DNA of 60,880 nt from Sphingomonas_R sp036387535. GTDB taxonomy: Bacteria > Pseudomonadota > Alphaproteobacteria > Sphingomonadales > Sphingomonadaceae. This document shows, one piece after another, positions 53,816-60,856 of the stretch. The first letter of the stretch is position 1. Each line of letters begins with the position of its first letter. The stretch covers positions 1 through 60,880 of the forward strand of contig NZ_DASVTO010000025.1 of the NCBI RefSeq assembly GCF_036387535.1. Reading direction: 5' to 3'. The notes below the pieces were generated by a model. The model searched no databases. It was not told the origin of the DNA and saw only the letters and a program-made list of their open reading frames with translations. The translations under genes were made by a program, and so were the position numbers.

Positions 53816-53900
53816 TTCCCGGTGGGGATACGGTGGGGCGAAATTTCATGGCCAAAATACGCCATTCTTGATAATACCCCACTGAATTCCCCACCGGGAA
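53816..53900. repeat. Inverted/direct repeats upstream of the integrase (arm-site candidates)
   Basis: TTCCCGGTGGGG (53816-53827) is repeated exactly inverted as CCCCACCGGGAA (53889-53900). Inside lie a second direct copy CGGTGGGG (53831-53838) and a second inverted CCCCAC (53877-53882). Four GTGGGG half-sites around a 50-bp AT-richer spacer between att and int look like integrase arm or excisionase sites. Confidence 0.65.
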
Positions 53901-53919
53901 AGAGGCTGGAGGCAGGCAA

Positions 53920-55119
53920 GTGGCTGAGATCAAAAGACCGATGGGGCGACCGGGGCGCTATTCGAAGTATGAGAAATTCGAAGCCCTGCTTCCGGCGAAG
54001 ATGGAGAAGCGTCCCGCCTATTGCGACGGAATCGGCCTGTTCCGGGGAGCCAAGTCGTACACGGCATGGGTGAAGGTCCGGCTGCCCTATGGAGGCACCT
54101 ACAATAACCGGCTGATCCCGGTGGGGGCATCGATCGAACATAAGGTCGGCAACCGAGCGTCCTTCACGTGGCAGCAACTGGAGGCCGAACGGGACCGCTT
54201 GCAGGGGCTGGCCGATCGGAACGAGCCATTGGAGGCGGTGCAGGCCGATACGTTCAACAGCTATGCAACCGACTGGCTGGATCGGAAGAAGCCCGTCCTG
54301 AAAGGCTATGGCGTCACTAAGGGCCATATCACCACGGCGCTGATCCCGACGTTCGGCAAGAAGGCGATGGATGCGATCACCGTGGCCGATGTGAATCGTT
54401 GGATCGGCAAGCAACGCGCGACGCTCGCCCCTGCTACCGTTCAACGCCAACTCAGCACGTTCAACGCGATCATGAACGATGCCGTTCGTGTCGGCCTGAT
54501 CGACCGCAACCCGGCTACCCGCGCCGACAAGATACGGGGGATTGAGGCGCGCCAGCGTTTCGTCACGGAACAGGAGTGGAAGACGATCCTCGCAACCTGC
54601 GAACGAATCGAGCAGGAGCAGGAGGAAAAGAGCGAGCAGCAACCCCAGCGTATCAGGGGATGGCTTCGTCACTATGTGGCCTGGGCGTACAACTCCGGGA
54701 TGCGGCGAGCCGAAATCCTTGGCCTGACAGCGGACAACGTGCGGCTGGTGGATGACGCCCATATCGTGGTGGAAGTGCTGAATTCGAAGAACGGCAAATC
54801 GCGCTACGTTAGCTGCACGGCGGAGATGCGGGACATTCTGCTGGCGCTGAAACGACTAGACCGGATGCCGGGGGATACCCGACTATTCCCCGTGTCCCTG
54901 ACGACCTTGAAGCGCGCCCTGACGGCCCTGTGGAAGGCTACCGGGTTGAAGGATGTGCGGTTGCACGACCTGCGGCGGAGCCATGCCACGATCCTGATCG
55001 GCAAGGGCGTGGACGTTCGCACGGTCGCGGGGCGGCTGGGCCATACCGGTACTGCGATGCTGGCGAAGCACTATGCGGTCGATCGAGGGGACAAGGAAGC
55101 GGCGGCGCTGTTCGGATGA
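53920..55119 (+). CDS. int: Tyrosine-family site-specific integrase
   Basis: A complete 399-residue recombinase. It has an N-terminal arm-binding part, a core-binding domain (about 108-205) and a catalytic domain with Arg262 (SGMRRAEILGL), Lys290/293 (NSKNGKSR), His349-x-x-Arg352 (HDLRRSHAT), His375 (GRLGHTG) and Tyr385 (HYAV). The start is GTG after GGAGGC. It reads away from the att site 213 bp to its left. Expected to recombine the tRNA-Gly site. Confidence 0.93.
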   Translation: MAEIKRPMGRPGRYSKYEKFEALLPAKMEKRPAYCDGIGLFRGAKSYTAWVKVRLPYGGTYNNRLIPVGASIEHKVGNRASFTWQQLEAERDRLQGLADRNEPLEAVQADTFNSYATDWLDRKKPVLKGYGVTKGHITTALIPTFGKKAMDAITVADVNRWIGKQRATLAPATVQRQLSTFNAIMNDAVRVGLIDRNPATRADKIRGIEARQRFVTEQEWKTILATCERIEQEQEEKSEQQPQRIRGWLRHYVAWAYNSGMRRAEILGLTADNVRLVDDAHIVVEVLNSKNGKSRYVSCTAEMRDILLALKRLDRMPGDTRLFPVSLTTLKRALTALWKATGLKDVRLHDLRRSHATILIGKGVDVRTVAGRLGHTGTAMLAKHYAVDRGDKEAAALFG

Positions 55120-55126
55120 GTTTGAA

Positions 55127-55156
55127 TTGACAAGTGAAAGTCTAGCAAAGTCTATC
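55127..55156 (+). promoter_or_regulatory. Possible promoter and short direct repeat after int
   Basis: TTGACA (55127-55132) overlaps the start of an AT-richer stretch. AAAGTCTA occurs twice with a 10-bp period (55137-55144, 55147-55154), one helical turn apart. A weak -10 (TCTATC) is 18 bp downstream. It could bind the AlpA-like protein and drive the next genes. Confidence 0.35.
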
Positions 55157-55437
55157 AGCCGATCATGCGCCTTCCAATGTTGTTGCGAAGTCGTATCGAA
55201 CGTGGTACAATCTGTCGCATGGGGCATGGTGCCGCATAAAGTAAAGGATACTGGGATCGCCCTCTTTTGAGGGTCGAGAGACGAAACAAGAAGCAGCCGC
55301 AATGGCTCCGGCGCTGGCCCTACGACGGGGGTCTTTAACTGGGGTCACCCTTCATGGGTTGAGTGGCTGAAACAGTAGTCTCTGAAGCATTCCGGCCCGT
55401 TTACCGTCCGTCGTATCAGCGGTTTAACGAGGCTGTT
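55157..55437. other. Leader region of the AlpA-like gene
   Basis: No gene seen. It holds a hairpin CCCTC-TTTT-GAGGG (55260-55273) without a T-run. An alternative in-frame GTG at 55363 would give the AlpA-like protein 25 more residues. Confidence 0.4.
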
Positions 55438-55638
55438 ATGAATGCGACTCCCGAATTCTATTCCGACAAAGATATTGCGCGTATCCTGAACATGTCCCCT
55501 GCATGGGTGCGGGGGCAGCGGCATAAGCGCCGCCACGGACAACCGTGCATCTTCAATCTTCAACCACGCTACATCGGATCGGCGGCGCGCTACGTCCGGG
55601 ATGAGGTGGAAGCCTTCATAACCCAGTTGCGGGGCTGA
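55438..55638 (+). CDS. AlpA-like helix-turn-helix protein (excisionase/regulator)
   Basis: A 66-residue winged HTH protein. FYSDKDIARILNMSPAWVRG is the DNA-binding helix pair, followed by a basic RHKRRHGQP wing and YIGSAARYVRDEVEAFIT, the usual AlpA/MerR-like ending. GAGG stands 5 nt before the ATG. The position after int suggests an excisionase or a regulator of the element. The polymerase-like gene starts 6 bp later, so both probably form one operon. Confidence 0.78.
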   Translation: MNATPEFYSDKDIARILNMSPAWVRGQRHKRRHGQPCIFNLQPRYIGSAARYVRDEVEAFITQLRG

Positions 55639-55643
55639 CGGCG

Positions 55644-57104
55644 GTGCTGGGGGTCGCCGGAAGCGGCGGGCTGCCCTGTCTCGACAACGTGTTTGAGTAT
55701 GTCGAGGATCGAGCGGCCCCATCGCCTGTACGTCCATTACCCGCCCTTCATGGGAAGCCCTTGGAGGCCGGTCGAGGCACGTTCTTTGACGAGCATATCG
55801 ACATGCGTGACCCAGAGGGCGAACGCCTGACGGAACGTCTGGTTGAAATCTACGACACGATAGAGCCACGGCAGCGGAAACGAGGAAGAGACGCCCTGTG
55901 GCTTCGCCTGCGAAGGCTGGCAGCCAATGCGCTGCGGGGTCATTTCTATCGCGATCCCGCCTCGGTCCTCTACTTCCGTAAGGCGGATGCGGGGCATTAC
56001 GCCGATAAGCCCGGATGGATGAAGCACGGCGCGTTGGCGGGCGTCGTGGATGCGATGGCGAAGGCCGGGCTGGTCGAGACGCTGACGGGCCGGTGTATGC
56101 CTTGGTACTCGAAGATGCACTCAACGGCATCGTCCTACCGGGCTATCCCCGACCTGATCGCCCTGGCTGCGGACTGCGGCGTAACCGAACAGTCGATCGA
56201 ATGCCGCTTGCCTGCTGACGAACTGGTTCGCCTCTATGGCCCCAAGGGGAAAACGGAATATGACTGGCACAAGGGCGGGATCGTTCACCCTGCCAAGGGT
56301 AAGCGCATCCGCTTCACGGCCAACGAGGAAACAGAGCGTTGGACGGCGGCGCTGCAAACGGTCAACGCCTTCTACCGTCAACGAGGGATCGGGCTTAACC
56401 TGTCGGCTGACGAACTGACGGGCTGGCTGGGAGGGACGGGTTATCGCTTGCCCGAATTTTTCAGGACCGACCTGTACCGCATCTTCAACAACGGGGATGA
56501 GGCCGATCCCCGGTTCGATCAAGGCGGGCGGCTGTTCGGCGGTTGGTGGATGTACGCCCCCAGCACGTTGCGACGGGCGATCACCATCAACGACAAGCCA
56601 ACAGTGGAAATCGACTATCGGGGCTGCTTTCCCCGAATGCTCTACCATGAACGGGGCATCGACTGTGCGGACGATCCCTACGCCATCCCCGAGATGCAGG
56701 CGTATGAGCGGGAAACGGAGGTAGCGCCCGGCACCTATCGTCGCTGCATCAAATGGCTGATGCAAATCCTGCTCAACGGCAAAGGCAGACCGGGGGTGGT
56801 GCCGGGTCCAACCGACATCCTCTACCCACCCGACCTGTCCATCGGCCGTATGGCGAGCATGATCGTGGCGCATCATCAACCGATCGGGGATGCCTTCGGA
56901 AAGGGCGATGGCCTTCGCCTCATGCGAACGGAAGCCGACATAGCGTTGGAGATCGTCAGCAAGGCAGCGGCGGAAGGCTGGACCGCCCTTCCTGTCCATG
57001 ATGCCTTCATCACGACGGAAGACCAACGAGACAGGCTGAAAGCAGCAATGATTGATGCCTATGTCGCTAGACTAGGGAGAGAACCAGTGTTGAAGGAGGG
57101 GTAG
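55644..57104 (+). CDS. Element-encoded protein with family A DNA polymerase-like motifs
   Basis: A 486-residue protein without a recognised annotation. Residues 320-334 (TVEIDYRGCFPRMLY) resemble PolA motif A with Asp324. TYRRCIKWLMQILLNG (364-379) fits motif B, R-x3-K-x7-x-G, with Arg366, Lys370 and Asn-Gly in place of Tyr-Gly. ALPVHDAFITTE (448-459) matches motif C with His452-Asp453. No exonuclease domain is visible; the N-terminal 300 residues are unassigned, with RFTANEETERW and WMKHGALAGVVDAMAKAG suggestive of a winged helix. The start is GTG; an ATG at 55803 is possible. A replication role is inferred. Confidence 0.6.
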   Translation: MLGVAGSGGLPCLDNVFEYVEDRAAPSPVRPLPALHGKPLEAGRGTFFDEHIDMRDPEGERLTERLVEIYDTIEPRQRKRGRDALWLRLRRLAANALRGHFYRDPASVLYFRKADAGHYADKPGWMKHGALAGVVDAMAKAGLVETLTGRCMPWYSKMHSTASSYRAIPDLIALAADCGVTEQSIECRLPADELVRLYGPKGKTEYDWHKGGIVHPAKGKRIRFTANEETERWTAALQTVNAFYRQRGIGLNLSADELTGWLGGTGYRLPEFFRTDLYRIFNNGDEADPRFDQGGRLFGGWWMYAPSTLRRAITINDKPTVEIDYRGCFPRMLYHERGIDCADDPYAIPEMQAYERETEVAPGTYRRCIKWLMQILLNGKGRPGVVPGPTDILYPPDLSIGRMASMIVAHHQPIGDAFGKGDGLRLMRTEADIALEIVSKAAAEGWTALPVHDAFITTEDQRDRLKAAMIDAYVARLGREPVLKEG

Positions 57105-57128
57105 CAAGGGAAGGAATGAATAGGAAGA

Positions 57129-57458
57129 TCAATGGAATGGAGAACCTCTTATCATAACCCTTATCCATTCATAGGAACTCGTAAGGGCCTCTCTCGTTCG
57201 GCCATCGATAGTTGCCAATAGGTGCCTTCGATGCGGTTGATCGGCGGTTGCCTGATCCCTTGGCTCAATCCGATGAACGTCGAGCAGATTGAAGCCGGAT
57301 CGGGTTCCCTCAATCGTCACCCGCTGGTTGCAATATCGCCTCACGGCCGACCAAGGCGCGTCAATCTGCCAGACCCCGCCACCGTCCAGTTCAAGAGCAT
57401 GGCCGAACCGGGTCCGCCGCAATGTCCCGGTGATGCAATGTCGGGTGCCTCTGGGCAT
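57129..57458 (-). CDS. DUF5818 domain protein
   Basis: A 109-residue protein. The small beta-rich core ITGTLRRTRFGHALELDGGG, WQIDAPWSAV and VTIEGTRSGFNLLDVHRI match the DUF5818 proteins of Sphingomonadales. GGGGAGAGGGGG lies close upstream of the ATG. The C-terminal 30 residues look unrelated. It faces the polymerase-like gene (24 bp gap). Function unknown. Confidence 0.72.
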   Translation of the reverse strand: MPRGTRHCITGTLRRTRFGHALELDGGGVWQIDAPWSAVRRYCNQRVTIEGTRSGFNLLDVHRIEPRDQATADQPHRRHLLATIDGRTREALTSSYEWIRVMIRGSPFH

Positions 57459-57522
57459 CCCCCTCTCCCCGGAAGTCCGATGCGGTACGCCCCCGCTATG
57501 GACTTCACACCTGATCCTTGGT

Positions 57523-57786
57523 GATCGGGGAGTTAGTAAACCGACAGAGATCGGTCCCTGCGACCTTTAGGCTGGGAAGCCCTGGACATACGTCTCAGGC
57601 TCCCCGACCATAAGGGTCAAGGATGTGTGAGCTGCAACGGGCAGCCCAACCGTCTCTGTTCGGGGTTACTACGCCCCGGAAGCCGTGCGTGGTGGCTCCA
57701 CCGGAGAGTATGAGCGTTGGCGATATGCCAATGCAAGAGGCGATATCAGCTACGAATCATTGAAGGACGAGCTTTACCGCCCTTAG
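57523..57786 (+). pseudogene. Degenerate coding sequence with two in-frame stops
   Basis: In one frame the translation is protein-like throughout (GVSKPTEIGPCDL, AGKPWTYVSGSPTIRVKDV, then AATGSPTVSVRGYYAPEAV and GEYERWRYANARG, ending ESLKDELYRP) but is broken by TAG at 57568 and TGA at 57628, with no start codon before them. The last 33 codons could begin at GTG 57685. The segment also has hairpins (CGGGG...CCCCG at 57661-57678; TCGGGGAG with CTCCCCGA about 70 nt apart), so a structured RNA is an alternative. It ends as the minus-strand operon ends. Confidence 0.35.
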
Positions 57787-58613
57787 AAGCCTCCGGTTAG
57801 ACCCAAAGCCTTCATCTGGTCCCGGAAATCTGCCATATTCCTAAGACCATCAAGGAAGGCATGACGACAATCTCGATATTTTCTGTACGCCGCCTTCTTA
57901 TTTTTGGGAATATGGTGCGCCGGATTTCTATACCTTTGGATATATATCCGTACTGCCGCAATAACGGTACTCGCGTTATTAAATTGTGGAGCGCCACCCA
58001 AAGCGACTAAAACATTTGCAAGATTGCCTTTCGCTTGACCTTGGGTAATCCAGCCCCGTTTTGCAGCATCTTTAGCTGCTCGCATCACCAAACCTTCGAC
58101 CTGTTCGGCTAGATTGGCAACGCCAGCAGGGGCATTGATCCTGTATAAGTCAAAGCACTCTTTGGCCTTTCGCTTATGTGGCGCGGGTAGCCCGCTGACA
58201 TCCTCCTTAAACTGCCCCTCGGGGATATGTTGAGCGATAGGTATTGCAGGAAACTTGAGCGTTACGTTGCCCGCAGCATCGATCGTGAACAAGCCAAAGC
58301 CATGAAGCGCAAGATCATTAGCTTCCTTTAGGTTCTGTGCGTAAGCCTCTTCGGGACAAGCCGCGTAAGCCGCAATCGGAGCCGGAATTTCGACCATCTC
58401 CGCCCGCCGCATTCGAAGAATCTCAGGGTATGGCTTCTCCGAAGCCTCAATCAACATTAGTTGATTATTGACCAAGCAGTTGATTGTCGGCCGCCATTGT
58501 AGATTTGGATCAACTTCTTCATCGCATTTTATGGGCGGATTAGAGTAAGCCGTTAAAAGATATCTTTTTACGGACGATCTTATGAAATCGGTTGATGAGC
58601 TAATACCCGCCAT
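57783..58613 (-). CDS. Unknown protein with HEPN-like R-N-x3-H motif, third gene of MTase/ParB operon
   Basis: A 276-residue protein, not recognised. The N-terminal half is mixed alpha-beta (NCLVNNQLMLIEASEKPYP, then PIAAYAACPEEAYAQNL). The C-terminal half (about 150-270) looks all-helical and carries RNPAHH at 229-234, which fits the HEPN ribonuclease motif R-[N/D/H]-x3-H, with a second basic helix KKAAYRKYRDCRHAF after it. It follows the ParB-like gene by 3 bp. Low GC and unlike host codon use. A toxic RNase effector is inferred. Confidence 0.6.
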   Translation of the reverse strand: MAGISSSTDFIRSSVKRYLLTAYSNPPIKCDEEVDPNLQWRPTINCLVNNQLMLIEASEKPYPEILRMRRAEMVEIPAPIAAYAACPEEAYAQNLKEANDLALHGFGLFTIDAAGNVTLKFPAIPIAQHIPEGQFKEDVSGLPAPHKRKAKECFDLYRINAPAGVANLAEQVEGLVMRAAKDAAKRGWITQGQAKGNLANVLVALGGAPQFNNASTVIAAVRIYIQRYRNPAHHIPKNKKAAYRKYRDCRHAFLDGLRNMADFRDQMKALGLTGGF

Positions 58614-58616
58614 GCC

Positions 58617-59582
58617 CTATTCGCCCAGCAAGCGTGCAATAGTGGTGTAAAGCTCCCTAAGCCGGCTGAGAAGATCGTTGTCGAGATCATCGACTCTATC
58701 ATCTTCTATAACCTCGGATAAAAAATCCTCTATATTATCTACATATCGATAATACTTCTTTTCTTCGTACTCGAAGGCGACTGACTGTTCATAAGCCTCA
58801 CGAATGCCAACGCTATTATTAGGATCGAAAACCTTATCAAGTATCTTCTTAGCGTCGCCACGCTTGACATCGAGACTATCTAGTGCTGTCGCTATCTTTG
58901 ATAGCTGCCGAAAGTCGGTTACGGCAGTTATTTTATCGCGACGGAACTTCTCTATAAGCGCATTTCGAATCTCATCGATCTTCGGCTCATAAGCTGGGAT
59001 GCGTTTGACGATTGTCTTAATCGCCTTCTCCATCTCGATGAAGAAATCTTCAGTAAACTTTTGTTGAAGTTTTGGCTTCTCTAGTTCATCAAGAATTATT
59101 TTCTTAAAACGATCTGGTAAATTTATGAGAAGCTGACAACGGCGAATAGCGCCCCGAGTTAGGCCAGTTAACTCCGATAGCTGAATTTCGTTGGGAGGAT
59201 AACCATTTTCGCTAGAGAACAGTTCGATCACACGCTCTAATTTAGAGGCAATGGTAAAATAGTCCCACTGCTCTCTTAGCGCGTGAATATTATACATAAT
59301 AACCAAGTTTTCCAATTCGCTTGGTTTATCATGGATTATTACAGGAATAGTTTTTAGATTAAGCTTCTTTGCACAGCGCCAACGACGCTCACCGTCAAGA
59401 AGTTTATAGCTATCGCCATCCTTATAGACCGTCAATGGGACTTGAATTCCATGTCGATCAATAGAAAGCATCAGGCTTTCCATTTCTTCCTGACGAAAAA
59501 TCAATCTAGGATTCTCAGGATTTGGAGCGACCTCTGATGGGGAGATCAGCTTCAACTGCTGCTTTTGTAGGGATGCTTTCAT
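58617..59582 (-). CDS. ParB/Srx-domain protein (ParB-like, no ParA partner)
   Basis: A 321-residue protein. The N-terminal ParB domain holds NPENPRLIFR, HGIQVPLTVYK and the box II motif GERRWRC (residues 64-70), the nucleotide-binding Arg patch of ParB CTPases. A HTH follows (about 135-155, LSELTGLTRGAIRRCQLL). The C-terminal 150 residues are helical, ending in an acidic segment (EVIEDDRVDDLDND). No ParA gene is adjacent, so it is not a plain partition protein. Its ATG overlaps the stop of the methyltransferase gene. Confidence 0.85.
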   Translation of the reverse strand: MKASLQKQQLKLISPSEVAPNPENPRLIFRQEEMESLMLSIDRHGIQVPLTVYKDGDSYKLLDGERRWRCAKKLNLKTIPVIIHDKPSELENLVIMYNIHALREQWDYFTIASKLERVIELFSSENGYPPNEIQLSELTGLTRGAIRRCQLLINLPDRFKKIILDELEKPKLQQKFTEDFFIEMEKAIKTIVKRIPAYEPKIDEIRNALIEKFRRDKITAVTDFRQLSKIATALDSLDVKRGDAKKILDKVFDPNNSVGIREAYEQSVAFEYEEKKYYRYVDNIEDFLSEVIEDDRVDDLDNDLLSRLRELYTTIARLLGE

Positions 59583-60781
59583 ATTGACACCCTGTAAATA
59601 ACCTCAGTGACATCATGAGCCGGAACGCCCTTCGACGAACCCATGGTCGAATGCCTGTGGGCTAGACGCAAAACCTCTGGGAATTGCCCGAAATTTTGTT
59701 TTATAATCTCTGGAATTATATCAACAGAGTTAGTCAGAAGCCCGTTAGTCGGATAGCTGAGAACAAGACAACTCTCTATATCAGAGACCGATTTTATCAG
59801 GTCAGTGATAGCTTCTGTTACTTTTGAAGACAACGAAAAGGTAGAAGTAGCACGATCGGGTCTATAAAGGCCCGCGCCACTACATGATGGATAATCGTAC
59901 AAGACCGCAGTCTCATATATATGATAGTATCTAGAGTATTGATCTTTTGTATATGGAGGGTCAGCATATACAACCGACGGCCTATTATCAAACTCGCGCA
60001 GAGAAGATAAAACCGATGTTGCATCTTTCCTGAACGCAAGATTTTGGCTACGCCATTTTTCGTTGCCGACTGGCTGTATCTTTTCTAGTGCGTCAAGCCA
60101 CTCTGACGAAAATGTGCGCTTCCGTTGACTCACTACCTTTTTTATATTGCCCGTTTTAGGGTAAAGGGGTTGGGCGAAATGCCCGGTAGAATTTGAGCAT
60201 TTAGACATTGCTATGCACATAGCGACTACCATCGCTCGCCATTGCTCGACCGCGATCTCCTCACGAGCAAGTAGGGTATCGATAGCATATCTGATGCTGT
60301 CAATTTCGATCGCCTGACCGTACCCAAAGTACGTTCCCGCGTACCTCTCACAAAATAGATTGTAGGAACCCTGTTCCGCCTTGCTCCCAAGGCCTTGGGA
60401 GCGCAGTGACGAAACATCAAAGGTTTTTGAAAGATTATCAACGCAGCCTGCTTGGAGCGCCGCGTGTTCATTTTTGAGGTTCTCAGCGTAGTTTGCTGAT
60501 AGCTCATCGGCTTTCTGCCTTTTTACAGGAGCAATAGCAGCCAAGGCATCAAAGCGAGAAAGCGGTTCAAAGGCCGAACAAAAATGAACTTGGGCGACAA
60601 GCTGGGAAAATGACTGAAGGTCGTTCGACCAAACTTGCCGTGAAGATGCTACCGCATGCCCTACGGAGCACATGCCAGAGAAGACATCGAGGAAAATGCC
60701 TGGCTTGCAATCAGCGATAACTCTTGCAAGATCGGGAACTAGATGCCTCTTGGTTCCCATGTAGCTGATACCAAGTGACAC
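59579..60781 (-). CDS. D12-class N6-adenine DNA methyltransferase
   Basis: A 400-residue Dam-like enzyme. The SAM-binding opening ISYMGTKRHLVPDL and FLDVFSGMCSVGHAV (about 30-44) precede the catalytic VVYADPPYTKDQYS, with Asp274-Pro-Pro-Tyr277. A large insert (about 65-255) may be the target-recognition domain. The start is GTG because the ISYMG motif is needed; an ATG seven codons in would cut it. A G9 tract lies 11-19 nt upstream. First gene of the AT-rich operon; no restriction endonuclease is adjacent in view. Confidence 0.88.
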   Translation of the reverse strand: MSLGISYMGTKRHLVPDLARVIADCKPGIFLDVFSGMCSVGHAVASSRQVWSNDLQSFSQLVAQVHFCSAFEPLSRFDALAAIAPVKRQKADELSANYAENLKNEHAALQAGCVDNLSKTFDVSSLRSQGLGSKAEQGSYNLFCERYAGTYFGYGQAIEIDSIRYAIDTLLAREEIAVEQWRAMVVAMCIAMSKCSNSTGHFAQPLYPKTGNIKKVVSQRKRTFSSEWLDALEKIQPVGNEKWRSQNLAFRKDATSVLSSLREFDNRPSVVYADPPYTKDQYSRYYHIYETAVLYDYPSCSGAGLYRPDRATSTFSLSSKVTEAITDLIKSVSDIESCLVLSYPTNGLLTNSVDIIPEIIKQNFGQFPEVLRLAHRHSTMGSSKGVPAHDVTEVIYRVSI

Positions 60782-60791
60782 TTTTTAGCCT

Positions 60792-60800
60792 ACCCCCCCC
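60792..60800 (-). repeat. Mononucleotide G9 tract at the methyltransferase translation start region
   Basis: Nine C on the plus strand (G9 on the coding strand) just upstream of the GTG, followed by TAGGC. It overlaps the expected SD region, where length changes by slippage could alter initiation. Confidence 0.7.
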
Positions 60801-60824
60801 CACCTTGCGGCAAGGTGCTTTTTT
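60801..60824 (+). terminator. Intrinsic terminator (plus direction) upstream of the methyltransferase
   Basis: CACCTTG-CGG-CAAGGTG followed by CTTTTTT, a 7-bp stem with six T. It points rightward, away from the operon. No plus-strand gene lies just left of it, so it may stop antisense transcription or be part of the operon leader. Confidence 0.65.
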
Positions 60825-60840
60825 GACCACGCGGGGTCAA
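60823..60840. promoter_or_regulatory. Palindrome upstream of the methyltransferase operon (operator candidate)
   Basis: TTGACC-ACGCGG-GGTCAA, a 6+6+6 inverted repeat 42 bp before the GTG. TTGACC can also read as a -35 box on the minus strand. Could bind the operon's own ParB-like protein or another regulator. Confidence 0.4.
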
Positions 60841-60856
60841 CTAGAATATGAACCGT

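Noticed and set aside
53615..54073. Open frames starting before 53660 whose translation contains RRDSNPRPQPW or GEGIRTLDPN
   Set aside because: These are translations of the tRNA-Gly fragment, a well-known annotation artefact.
57222..57570. Plus-strand open frames opposite the DUF5818 gene
   Set aside because: The minus strand has the recognisable domain and a strong SD; the plus frames are Pro/Arg-rich shadows, though the last codons of one run into the degenerate frame reported separately.
58617..59582. ParB-like gene read as an ordinary plasmid or chromosome partition gene
   Set aside because: No ParA beside it, it is coupled to a methyltransferase and an unknown gene, and no centromere-like repeats were noticed nearby. 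It is kept as ParB-fold only.
60823..60840. TTGACC...GGTCAA as a definite minus-strand promoter
   Set aside because: No clear -10 box at the proper distance, so it is listed only as an operator candidate.
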